Shown here one piece after another: positions 1-8,400 of a stretch of DNA of 40,860 nt. Position 1 is the stretch's first letter; every line of letters begins with the position of its first letter. The position numbers and the translations under genes were made by a program. This DNA is from an uncultured Veillonellaceae bacterium (GTDB lineage Bacteria > Bacillota > Negativicutes > Selenomonadales > Selenomonadaceae), in assembly GCA_902785705.1 (NCBI GenBank), contig CACZZN010000013.1, forward strand, positions 1-40,860. The letters are read 5' to 3'. A model generated the notes under the pieces. It was given only the letters and a program-made list of their open reading frames with translations, was not told where the DNA came from and ran no database searches.

Positions 1-105
1 ATGCGGTCTCCACGCTTGGCGGAAAGGGAATGGCTGACAATCTCATTGTTCCATAAATCCATGTAAAGGGTCAGTTCATGGTAGATGCCTTTCACATAAG
101 CGGGA
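1..105 (-). mobile_element. IS3-family transposase (OrfB) fragment, cut by the window edge
   Basis: Read on the minus strand, this stretch is open in one frame and includes KGIYHELTLYMDLWNNEIVS followed by HSLSAKRGDR. This resembles the part of the IS3-family rve integrase domain where a structural strand leads into the 'DLWNNEIVS' segment (commonly 'DLYNREIVG'). The frame runs off the left edge of the window, so the rest may lie outside. Its other end is abruptly joined, around positions 95-112, to a recombinase remnant of opposite orientation, so this looks like a truncated insertion sequence. No terminal inverted repeat is seen. The family call is from memory of the motif; the exact boundary is uncertain. 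Confidence 0.6.
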
Positions 106-269
106 GGGAGGCAGATACAGCGGCGTGAGCATTTTCTCCGGCAAGATAAAATGCGGCGAGTGTGGCGGCTTCTTTGGAGCCAAGGTATGGCACAGCACCG
201 ACAAGTACCGCAGGGTCATCTACCGCTGCAACAAGAAGTACGACGGGCATAAGTGCCAAACGCCCCATG

Positions 270-294
270 GGTAATATGCCGGTGGCATATTACC
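270..294. repeat. Perfect 11-bp inverted repeat inserted in the recombinase remnant
   Basis: GGTAATATGCC (270-280) and GGCATATTACC (284-294) are perfect reverse complements around a GGT loop. Removing about 20 bases here restores the reading TPH-ITEEEIK of the recombinase. This suggests a templated palindrome or a tiny insertion caused the first frameshift. Confidence 0.75.
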
Positions 295-352
295 GAGGAG
301 GAAATCAAGGCAGCCTTTGTCATGGCCTTCAACAAGCTGGTGACGGAACGGG

Positions 353-409
353 CTGGCGCAAACGTCGCATCACGCTCCCGCGCCAGCACTAGCGCATCCT
401 GCGCGTCGG
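353..409. repeat. GC-rich double hairpin, probable in-frame insertion of about 54 bp
   Basis: CTGGCGC (353-359) pairs with GCGCCAG (380-386), and GCGCA (392-396) pairs with TGCGC (400-404). The encoded residues between ERA and EKIATNARLV are low-complexity Ala/Ser/Arg. Deleting 18 codons gives a continuous recombinase coiled coil, so this is inferred to be a small palindromic insertion that kept the frame. Confidence 0.5.
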
Positions 410-677
410 AGAAGATTGCCACCAATGCCCGGCTTGTCCGGCAGACGCTCTGCGATACATCGGAGTTGGAGCAGGAGAAATCTTCCTTGGGGCAGGAACT
501 GGCGGTGCTGGTGGAGATGACGCAGAATTGCATCGCTGAGAATGCGAGAATTGCCCAAGACCAAGGGGAGTACCAGAAACGCTACAATGGATTGGTGGAG
601 CGGTACGAGAAGACCAAGGCACGGTTCGACGAGTTGACGGAGGCCATAGCGGAGCGGTCAGCCAAGGGCGAGAGGCT

Positions 678-703
678 GCGACGCGAAGCTAGTCCCTTTA
701 GGG
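678..703. repeat. Dispersed repeat, copy A (core GACGCGAAGCTAGTCC)
   Basis: This 26-base segment differs from a segment at 40830-40854 (opposite strand) by a single base gap, and shares its core with 37151-37175. It interrupts the recombinase remnant between the codons for ERLR and FIRTIE and shifts the frame. Each copy carries a small hairpin of the CCC...GGG type directly after the core. Confidence 0.75.
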
Positions 704-867
704 GGCGGGGTTCATCAGGACGATTGAGGCACAACGGGAACCTGTGGCAGAGTTCGATGAGCGGCTCTGGGGTGCGATGGTGGACTATGTGACGGTGGGT
801 GTGGACAAGCGGCTGACCGTGATGTTCCGGGATGGGACGGTGGTAGAGCATAAAGAAACAGTGTCTC

Positions 868-1743
868 TTACTTATTAATCATCATCTCTTTAATGAGCAA
901 TCGGAATTTCTCTAATGTGAGATTTCGGTTGCTTTTTTTTCGCCAAATGAAGTGTACCGGGATGTTTCTGTATTTTTCCGGGATTTCGTATTGCTCCAGA
1001 GCCTGCCCGCCAGCAAAACATCCTACCACAGAAGCCGGAAAAAGAGATACGCCCAATCCGGCACTGATACTGGCAAGGAGTGCTCCAAGGGAACGAAATT
1101 CAACGATTCGGTTGGGAAGGATATTTTTTTCGGCCAGTAAGTTCTCCAATGTTTGCCGATAACTGCACCCCGTAGGCAGCACGAGCAAGGGCATGGACAG
1201 TAAGTGTTCCAAGTCATGAGGTTCATTTTTTGCCGGACGAGCGAGAAGAACAAGTTTCTCATGGAAAACCGTAGTATGCTCTATGGCCGGATGGAGAATG
1301 CCGCCGGCCACGAATGCGCCGTCCAGTTCATAATCGCAAACCTTCTGGGCAGCTGTGCGTGAAACATAGGTTTCTACTGTCATTTGTACAGAAGGCTCCG
1401 CAAAGTGGAACTTTGTCAAAATATTCGGTAGAAATGTGATAGCCGCAGATTCCATCGCACCTATATGAAGACTGGAAGATATATTATCTCCCTCCGCAAT
1501 GCTCGACCTTGCTTCCGAGGTCAAACGGAGGATTTTATCGGCGTATTCTAAAAGAACCGCGCCTTTTTCGGTCAGGGTCACTCCTTGCTTAGTCCTGTGG
1601 AACAACTCTGCACCGAGTTCTGTTTCCAACTGTTTGATCTTGGTGGACAAATTAGACTGTGCATAACCAAGTTTCTGTGATGCGCCCAAGAAACTGCCCT
1701 CAGCAGCTATGACCGAAAAAAATTTCAAGACTTGCAAATCCAT
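868..1743 (-). CDS. LysR-family transcriptional regulator
   Basis: This 291-residue protein has the standard LysR length. Residues 1-60 hold the winged helix-turn-helix, with MDLQVLKFFSVIAAEGSF at the start and LFHRTKQGVTLTEKG at the wing. The remainder is the ligand-binding type 2 periplasmic-binding-like domain. The ATG at 1743 is chosen because it gives the canonical LysR N-terminus; a GTG at 1758 would add five residues and lies almost on the purine-rich stretch. The gene is transcribed away from an EamA-type exporter across an 87-base gap that holds a palindrome, the classic layout of a LysR controlling its neighbour and itself. The effector cannot be told from the sequence. The 3' end overlaps the dead recombinase by 11 bases. 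Confidence 0.93.
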   Translation of the reverse strand: MDLQVLKFFSVIAAEGSFLGASQKLGYAQSNLSTKIKQLETELGAELFHRTKQGVTLTEKGAVLLEYADKILRLTSEARSSIAEGDNISSSLHIGAMESAAITFLPNILTKFHFAEPSVQMTVETYVSRTAAQKVCDYELDGAFVAGGILHPAIEHTTVFHEKLVLLARPAKNEPHDLEHLLSMPLLVLPTGCSYRQTLENLLAEKNILPNRIVEFRSLGALLASISAGLGVSLFPASVVGCFAGGQALEQYEIPEKYRNIPVHFIWRKKSNRNLTLEKFRLLIKEMMINK

Positions 1744-1777
1744 CTTGACAATCGTCACCTCTTAATATATTATTTAC

Positions 1778-1793
1778 ATATATCTTGATATAT
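1778..1793. promoter_or_regulatory. Candidate LysR operator (ATATATC-TT-GATATAT)
   Basis: A perfect 7-bp inverted repeat with a two-base centre lies in the divergent LysR/exporter intergenic region and fits the T-N11-A LysR box. No strong sigma-70 pair could be placed around it, so the promoters themselves remain undefined. Confidence 0.55.
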
Positions 1794-1830
1794 GGTAATT
1801 ATATCATAGTTAGAAGGGAGCTGTAAAGAG

Positions 1831-2760
1831 GTGCTTCCTAATATTGTCGGTATTGGTTCCTCCGATGCCGTTGGGCATCATAGCAAGGTGGCATGGGGGA
1901 TGGCTTGTGTTATCTTGTCAGCAGTACTGTTCGGCTGGATGCCTTTTCTGGCAAAGCTTTTCTATTCCTATGGAGGCAATGCTTATATGGCATCGTTTGG
2001 AAGATTTCTGTTCGGTGCGCTGCTGTCTGCTCTTGTCTTGAAGATTCGGCGGCAACCCCTTGTCCTCAATACAGCAGGAACAAACTGGACAATCTTCCTG
2101 TTATCGGTGTTTTACGCAGCAACCCCATTGTTTCTTTACAAATCTTATCTATACGTTGGATCAGGTCTGGCAACAGCACTCCACTTTGCCTATCCTGTTT
2201 TTGTCCTGATTCTTATGGGGCTTCTGTTCCATGAGTCCTTTACATGGCAGGGAATGGGCAGCATGGCACTCTGCGTCATGGGAATCTTTTTGCTTTGTGA
2301 TGCAGGTTTTGACGCAAGCCTCTTCGGGATGGCGATTGCAGTTTTTTCCGGTGTCCTTTATGCTGCATACATCGTGATACTCGGAAGAAGCACCTTGCTT
2401 AGGGAATCGGTTTTTGCGCTTACCTTTTGGATTTGCCTGCTTGCCGCGATGGAACTTGCCCTTGTTGCCATAATTACCGGAAATTTCCAGTGGAATTTGC
2501 CATGGCAAGCATGGGGGGCGGATTTCTGCCTGGGCTTGTTTTCTACTGTGATGGCATTGCCGCTGTTCCAACAGGGCGTTATGCTCTGCGGAGAAGTAAA
2601 AGCCTCGCTTTTGAGTACATTCGAGCCGGTCACAGGCGTTTTGGTTGGCATTTCTGTTTTTGGAGAAATTATGACAATACAGATCGCTGTTGGGATTCTG
2701 CTGATTCTTTGTGCCACGGCAGTTCTGTCTGTTCCGGCAGCAAAAAAACGTGATCTGTGA
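1831..2760 (+). CDS. EamA/DMT-family transporter
   Basis: This 309-residue integral membrane protein has about ten hydrophobic helices in two similar halves, as in the drug/metabolite transporter superfamily. Each half begins with an EamA-like stretch, for example AWGMACVILSAVLFGWMPF near residue 20 and GMAIAVFSGVLYAAYIVI in the second half. Members usually export amino acids, nucleosides or drugs; the substrate here is unknown. The GTG start at 1831 follows a GAAGGGAG box ten bases upstream. The 25 residues before the first helix are polar, so a later start is conceivable. It is divergent from the LysR gene, which is its likely regulator. Confidence 0.9.
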   Translation: MLPNIVGIGSSDAVGHHSKVAWGMACVILSAVLFGWMPFLAKLFYSYGGNAYMASFGRFLFGALLSALVLKIRRQPLVLNTAGTNWTIFLLSVFYAATPLFLYKSYLYVGSGLATALHFAYPVFVLILMGLLFHESFTWQGMGSMALCVMGIFLLCDAGFDASLFGMAIAVFSGVLYAAYIVILGRSTLLRESVFALTFWICLLAAMELALVAIITGNFQWNLPWQAWGADFCLGLFSTVMALPLFQQGVMLCGEVKASLLSTFEPVTGVLVGISVFGEIMTIQIAVGILLILCATAVLSVPAAKKRDL

Positions 2761-2780
2761 AATGAATGGGAGGAATGGAT

Positions 2781-2864
2781 ATGCGTTATCAGTATGCAAC
2801 GGTTAAAGGCACAAGAATTTTCTACAGGGAATGCGGTTCCATTCGGAAGGTTTTCGTTATTTGA
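2781..2864 (+). pseudogene. Alpha/beta-hydrolase N-terminal stub (27 codons)
   Basis: An ATG with a good GGGAGGA box six bases upstream starts MRYQYATVKGTRIFYREC, which looks like the first strand of an alpha/beta hydrolase, where a 'YREAG...' turn normally leads to the LLHGFP oxyanion motif. Here the frame changes character after about 18 residues and stops at 2862-2864. It probably marks a deletion that removed the body of a hydrolase gene. The family assignment rests on a short stretch and is tentative. Confidence 0.45.
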
Positions 2865-2877
2865 TAAGGAGGGCAAT

Positions 2878-3402
2878 ATGGGAGAGCGTTTTTTCGTGGC
2901 AAGCTGTGTTTTTACGGAAGGCGAGCCGGAACTCAGCCGCAAGGTACAGACGTATGTGAAGGACAGGTTTTCTCTGCCAATCATTCGTTGCTGTGTAGCA
3001 AAGTACAAGGTGCAGGAGTTTGAAGAACGGATGGCTTGCGAATATTGCCACGGCAAGGGCAATGGGCAGTGCGTGCAAAAAGATGATATGCAGAAAATAT
3101 ATGTCAAGCTGCATGAGGCGAATATGCTGGTTCTGGCAGCGCCAATCTATTACCACGGCATATCGGGGCAGCTAAAATGCGTGATTGACAGATTTTATGC
3201 CATGCTCTATCCTGTTGCGCCGCCTGCATTGAGGAAGGTGAGCATGTTTCTAAGCTCCGGGGATGACAATATGTATGACGGAGCAAAGTTTTCTTATGAA
3301 GGAGACTTTTTGGGCTATCTCGGCTTGGAGGACATGGGAATCTTTACAAATCACGACAGAAATGTATTGCCTGCTATCAGAAAAATGGCAATGAGCCTAT
3401 GA
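2878..3402 (+). CDS. Flavodoxin-fold NAD(P)H/FMN reductase-like protein, apparently chimeric
   Basis: The ATG at 2878 follows an AAGGAGGG box and gives 174 residues. From about residue 53 onward it matches NADPH-dependent FMN reductases: a CEYCHGKGNGQCVQKDDM segment, the LVLAAPIYYHGISGQLK active-site strand, then a CVIDRFYA helix and a YLGLEDMGIFTNH tail. Residues 1-50 (FVASCVFTEGEPELSRKVQT then PIIRCCVAKYKVQEFEER) are unlike a flavodoxin N-terminus. They resemble the start of a cysteine-rich (Fe-S)-binding protein family, and the FMN phosphate-binding loop expected near the N-terminus is missing. I infer a fusion of two truncated genes, so activity is doubtful although the frame is intact. 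An alternative start at 2794 would overlap the hydrolase stub. Confidence 0.7.
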   Translation: MGERFFVASCVFTEGEPELSRKVQTYVKDRFSLPIIRCCVAKYKVQEFEERMACEYCHGKGNGQCVQKDDMQKIYVKLHEANMLVLAAPIYYHGISGQLKCVIDRFYAMLYPVAPPALRKVSMFLSSGDDNMYDGAKFSYEGDFLGYLGLEDMGIFTNHDRNVLPAIRKMAMSL

Positions 3403-3411
3403 ATTCAGCAT

Positions 3412-3447
3412 TCTGCGGGTGTTCTTCGGAGTATCCGCAGATTTTTT
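3412..3447 (+). terminator. Rho-independent terminator with C(TTCG)G tetraloop
   Basis: A 13-base arm (3412-3424) pairs with 3429-3441 through seven Watson-Crick pairs, then pairs with G-U wobbles, closing a TTCG tetraloop. Six T follow (3442-3447). It ends the reductase-like transcript. Confidence 0.9.
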
Positions 3448-3527
3448 GCCTTTGAGATTTTTTGAGGCTTGTTTTGTGCTATCATGAGGAAGTATTTTGA
3501 TTTATCAATGAAAGGAAACAGAAAGCT

Positions 3528-4151
3528 ATGGATATTTCGATAGCACATCTGGCGGTTATGGCTGCAACGATCGCGGCGGTTTTGAGAGGTGGGCTTTATG
3601 CGGCGCGTTCGGTGCGGTCGGCGGAGGGGTTCAGTTTGGGCGGGCGTTCTGCCGGCGTGCCTATGGTGGTCGGCAGCATTGCCAGGACTTGCATAGGCGG
3701 CGGGGCGACTATGGGCACGGCGCAGCTGGCAGGCTCTGCGGGCTTGTCGGCGGTCTGGTTCACTATCGGCGTGGGCATTTCGCTTTTTGTCATGGGGCTT
3801 ATCTATGCTCGCCCTCTTCGCTATACGGGGCTTGAGACCATCACGCAGTACCTGGTGCAGAACTATGGCAGAGGGGCGGGCAAGTTTGCCAGCCTTGCCA
3901 CATCTTTTGGCATTCTGTTCAGCGCGGTGTCAAGCATTTTGCCGGGGCTGGGGCTGATTGCTGCGCTGACGGGCTGCTCTTCGCTTGCCTCGTCGGGCAT
4001 CTTGCTGCTGTCCGTGCTGTCCGCCGTGGCAGCCGGGCTGCTGGGCTTGTCCGTGTCGCCCGTCTTTATCGGCTTGGGCGTCAGCGCGGCATTGGTGCTG
4101 CTGGGGCTTTTGTCCGGCCGTCGCCGCAGGCAGGAAATCACCGTGGCGTGA
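3528..4151 (+). pseudogene. Sodium:solute symporter, internally deleted
   Basis: The open frame of 207 residues begins like the SSS family: MDISIAHLAVMAATIAAVL, then FSLGGRSAGVPMVVGSIA, TCIGGGATMGTAQLAGSAG and LETITQYLVQNYGRG. Full-length members have about 450-500 residues and 13 helices. After about residue 150 (ALTGCSSLAS) the sequence passes into a short hydrophobic C-terminal segment ending SGRRRRQEITVA, so most of the central helices appear to be missing. The frame is intact, but the sodium and substrate sites could not be complete. An AAAGGAA box precedes the ATG at a somewhat long distance. It stands between other scarred genes and is best treated as a non-functional deletion product. 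Confidence 0.7.
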
Positions 4152-4156
4152 CCCCG

Positions 4157-4288
4157 GGAAAGGTCTGGCGCTTTTGGGAGCATGTTGTGATTTGGGGCTG
4201 GCACAATTTCCGGCGCATATTCTTTACGATGCTTGATGTTTTGTTCTTGGTGGTCCTCATGGCACAGTTATTAAATATCGGCAAATAA
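4157..4288 (+). pseudogene. Orphan C-terminal tail of an unidentified membrane protein
   Basis: Directly after the symporter stop, an open frame without a start codon or ribosome binding site encodes KVWRFWEHVVIWGWHNFRRI followed by a hydrophobic helix (MLDVLFLVVLMAQLLNIGK) and a stop at 4286-4288. The aromatic and basic patch before a single helix looks like the last transmembrane segment of a larger protein. The parent family is not recognised. It may be chance coding, but its composition is that of a real membrane protein. Confidence 0.4.
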
Positions 4289-4301
4289 AAGAGGTGAGAC
4301 T

Positions 4302-5294
4302 TTGAAGCGAATTGCTGTCTTGGGCGTGTTGCTTATGATGCTTTTGATTGTTTCGGCATGCTCCGAAACGGGAGCGATGACGGAGCAGAACAGCAAACCG
4401 TCGGCTCTTGCGGCTATAGCAACGGCAAATGTTAAGGAAGATATTTCCGTGGGGGAAACGATTTTGACGGGAAAGGCGGATAATTTTGATATGGAAACAA
4501 AAACGGTAAAACTAAACAGCGGCTATATCATGCCAATATACGGACTCGGCACTTACAGCCTGCATGGGACGACTTGCGTCAATGCCATGAAAGCGGCATT
4601 AAAGAACGGCGTCCGGCTTATCGACACGGCGAGCTACTACGGCAACGCCGAGGAAATAGGCGAAGCGATCCACGCTTCCGGCGTACCGCGAGAGGAAATA
4701 TTTGTTATCTCCAAGCTCTATCCGAACGAGTTCCATAATGCTGATGCCGCCATTCAAAGCATCCTCCAAAAACTCGATATTGGTTATGTGGATATGATGC
4801 TTTTGCATCATCCGGGAAACGGCGACGCAGAGGCTTATAAGGTAATGGAGAAGTATGTAGCGGCGGGGAAAATACGTTCGTTGGGATTGTCGAACTGGTA
4901 TATCAAGGAACTGCCGGAGTTTTTGCCGCAAGTGAGCATAAAGCCAGCCTTGGTGCAGAACGAAATCCATCCTTATCATCAGGAAAATGAGGTCGTGCCC
5001 TTCATCCAAAGCCTGGGCATTACGGTGCAGGGCTGGTATCCTCTGGGCGGGCGCGGCTACAATAAGGAGCTTATGACCGAACCGGTGCTGAAGGAAATCG
5101 CCGCCGCTCACGGCAAATCCTTGGCGCAAGTCATTTTGCGCTGGAATATCGAGCGGGGCATCGTAGTCATTCCCGGGTCATCGAATCCGGCGCATATCAA
5201 AGAGAACACGGAGATTTTCGACTTTGCTTTGACCGATGAGGAAATGGCAAAAATCAAGGCGTTGGATCGCGGTGAGAAACATGACTGGTATTGA
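4302..5294 (+). CDS. Aldo/keto reductase with lipoprotein signal peptide
   Basis: The 330-residue product starts with a TTG placed after GAGGTGAG. Residues 1-20 form a lipoprotein signal (basic KR, hydrophobic core, lipobox VSAC with Cys20), and residues 21-66 look like a linker. The aldo/keto reductase barrel follows from about residue 67, with the tetrad Asp108 (in DTASYYGN), Tyr113, Lys138 (in VISKLYP) and His169 (in LLHHPG). Late motifs are LVQNEIHPY and VVIPGSSNPAHIKENT, the latter binding NADP(H) phosphate in relatives. The family usually reduces aldehydes or ketones in the cytosol, so surface anchoring is unusual and would place it outside the supply of reduced cofactor. A fusion of a lipoprotein leader to a cytosolic enzyme is possible. 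Confidence 0.9.
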   Translation: MKRIAVLGVLLMMLLIVSACSETGAMTEQNSKPSALAAIATANVKEDISVGETILTGKADNFDMETKTVKLNSGYIMPIYGLGTYSLHGTTCVNAMKAALKNGVRLIDTASYYGNAEEIGEAIHASGVPREEIFVISKLYPNEFHNADAAIQSILQKLDIGYVDMMLLHHPGNGDAEAYKVMEKYVAAGKIRSLGLSNWYIKELPEFLPQVSIKPALVQNEIHPYHQENEVVPFIQSLGITVQGWYPLGGRGYNKELMTEPVLKEIAAAHGKSLAQVILRWNIERGIVVIPGSSNPAHIKENTEIFDFALTDEEMAKIKALDRGEKHDWY

Positions 5295-5448
5295 TAACCG
5301 AAACCATGGGCGGGTTTTATCCGGCGAATCCATGCGAAGTAATGGACGAGGATATTGCCGATATTTTTGGGCAGTCCTATCGGTGATTTTGGCGGGAATT
5401 GGCCCAATCTTTCATAAATCAATAATTGCTTGACAGGAGTGTATGACC

Positions 5449-8400
5449 ATGTGGCAAAAGAATTATGAGTTTGGAACGGTGGAAGAAGCCATTGGCGCGC
5501 TCCCCGCCATCCGCCAAGAAGTCGGCGAGCATGCCGGGTGCGCCGATGCGCTCTTGCATATTTTTACGACCTCTATCGAAAAAAAGCATATTGTGCCTCT
5601 GCTGCAAGCCTTGGATGATGCGCTGCCATACTTGAAACGAGTCGGTTGCTCGGAATTTTCTTCCGGCGGCGGTACCCGTAGGCAAGGCGTGAAACTGAAC
5701 TTTATGCTGACGAAAGAAGCTCATTTTTATGTGGAGGCCATCCCTGCCGTGCCGGGCGAGGAAGAAGCAGCCGCAGCTTTGCTGTCCCGCCGCATCAACG
5801 AAATCGATAATGTCAAAGGCGTGGAACTCTTTCCCGTAAATATGGCACTTGATGTGACGCATTTCATGGATTTGGCGACTGCGGGAAGGGAAGAGCTTCC
5901 AATATTCGGCGCCATGGCAAACATGATGTGGCAGTCCCTGTACGGTATCATCAAGGAAGATACTTTGTTTGTCATCGGTCGAGAAATTTTTTCCTCCGGT
6001 TTCTTGGCGGTAATCTATGCCGGGGAAACCTTAGATGTTTACATGGACTACATTCTTGGTTGGCAACCGGTGGGAAGGAAAATGGAGATTGTCCTCGGCG
6101 AGAAAAAATCCTTTGGCGAAAGTTGCGTCAAGGATATCGATGGGCGTCCGGCCATCGAAATTTATCAAAAATATTTTGGCGTGGAGTGGGACGATAATTT
6201 TATTGCCAACATCTGTGAGTTTCCGCTTATGGTAGAGCGCAACGGCACTTCCATATGCATGATTCCCTTGGCCAAAAGCGACCATGGCGAGCTTTATTTT
6301 TCCGGAACATTGCACGAAGGGGAAAAACTGTGCTTTTCCTACGGCACGGAAGAAGAAGTCCTCGGCTCGGCTTTGGCGGGGAGCGAACGGATGCAGCAAT
6401 TTCGTCCCGAAGCGGTATTCCTATCCCTCTGCGGCAATCGCGTGAATTATTTGCGCGATGATGCTCACATCGAATGGGATTATTATCGTGCAAAATTCTC
6501 GGAACTTGTTTTTTGTCACGGGCATTACGAAATTTCTTATCAGAACCGTCGGGGAGGAGTGCTGAACAGCTCCTTTATTGCCGTAGGCTTGCGTGAGCGC
6601 AATGCAGATGAGAAGGCATTTGCCTTGCCGGATAAATCCTATTCGACAGTGCATCGGACAAAGGGCATCATTCCTCTCCCTTATCGTATGAGCCGCTTTC
6701 TCCATGTCGTGACCAAAGAACTATCTGAAATGGCCAAGGAGGCCGATGCGGCCAACCGGGCAAAATCAGCGTTTCTTTCCAGTATGTCCCATGAAATCCG
6801 CACCCCCATCAATGCCGTGCTGGGCATGGATGAGATGATTTTGCGCGGCACCAAGGAGGATGAGACATACGCTCATGCACTCGATATACAGACAGCGGGG
6901 AAAAGCCTTTTGGGGCTTGTTAATGATATTCTGGATTTTTCCAAAATCGAAGCCGGCAAGCTCGAGATAATTCCCGTGGAGTATTCTCCGGCAAAGATGC
7001 TCTATGATTTGGTAAATCTTGTTCAGAAACGCACCGAAGATAAAGGGCTTCTACTGGTCGTTGAAGCGGACAAGAATATCCCGGCAGTTCTGTACGGCGA
7101 TGAGGTGCGCATAAAGCAGGTCATCACGAATATTTTGACCAACGCCGTAAAATATACGCTTCAAGGCACGGTGACGCTGCACTTTGGTTTTCGGCGAAGA
7201 AGCGATGCCGAGATTTCCCTGCTGGTTTCCGTGACGGATACAGGCATCGGTATCAAGGAAGAGGATATTGCCAAACTATTTTCCGCTTTTGAGCGCATTG
7301 AAGAGAAACGCAATCGCAATGTAGAAGGCACGGGGCTGGGCATGAGCATAACGCAGGAACTCCTCGGCATGATGGGCAGCCGCTTGGAGGTCAAAAGCGT
7401 CTATGGGGAAGGATCGACATTTTCTTTCTCATTGAAGCAATCCGTCATCAGTCACAGCGGCATGGGAGACTGGCGAAAAATACAAGCGCAGGAAAGAACG
7501 TCCTATCGCGCACGTTTCACGGCATCTCGGGCAAAAATCTTGGTGGTGGACGATACGCCTATGAACCTGACGGTTATGAAAGGGCTGTTGAAAGAAACTA
7601 AAATCAACGTGGACACGGCGGAAAGCGGGCGAGAATGTATCGCTAAAATCAAAGGCAGTGCTTATGATATGATTTTCCTCGACCATCGAATGCCCGATAT
7701 GGACGGCAAAGAGACTTTGGATGCTATTCGAAATGCACCGGGCAAGTGCGCCGTCGATGTTCCCGTCATTGCCATGACGGCCAATAATGTAATCGGCGCG
7801 AGAGATGAATATCTCTCGCAGGGATTTTCCGAGTACCTGCTGAAACCGGTGGATTCTGCCCTGTTGGAAGAATTGGTCGAAAGATTTTTACCGCCTGAAA
7901 GGCTGGACATTTCGAATGAGGGTGCGGAAGATATCCCTAACGCCGTGGATGAGAAACCCGGAGAAACGCAAAACATTACCAATACGGATGATGTATTTTC
8001 CCGATTGGCGAATATTGCCGGAATTGATGCAGAATCCGCTGCAGAGTCGATGGGGAAAAAAGAACTTTATATCGAAGTAATACAGGATTTTGCCAAACGA
8101 GCCAAAGAAGCGGCTGCTTCTATTGAAACCTATTCAACAGACGGCGATATCGTTAATTATACCATCAAGGTTCATGCGCTCAAAAGTTCGGCACGGATTA
8201 TCGGGGCGACCAAACTATCCGTTATGGCGGCTCATCTGGAAGAATTGGGCGATGCGGGGAATTTGACGGAAATTCGACGGCGTACCGGCGAGCTTTTGGC
8301 TATATACCGTAGCTTGGGAGATGATTTATCTTTCCTTGCCGAAGGAGAAGCGGAAGATGATGAAGGCGACAAAGGTGAAATTTCCTCAGAGCAGCTGGAC

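Larger units (their letters stand above)
113..878 (+). pseudogene. Large serine recombinase, C-terminal remnant with frameshifts
   Basis: The first part, in the frame of position 113, reads RYSGVSIFSGKIKCGECGGF and continues with a CxxC...C...C zinc-ribbon pattern ending KCQTPH. This is the recombinase zinc beta-ribbon of large serine integrases. The protein then resumes in another frame as HITEEEIKAAFVMAFNKLV, followed by a long coiled coil (DTSELEQEKSSLGQELAVLV). A third frame carries the usual tail, VDYVTVGVDKRLTVMFRDGT, to the stop at 876-878. The N-terminal catalytic domain is missing. Two frame changes coincide with short palindromic insertions near 270 and 680, and a third, in-frame insertion sits near 355-408. 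The gene is dead, and its last bases overlap the 3' end of the opposing LysR gene. Confidence 0.85.

Noticed and set aside
216..533. Minus-strand open frame of 105 codons across the recombinase remnant
   Set aside because: It is the shadow of the recombinase coding strand and has no ribosome binding site or recognisable domain.
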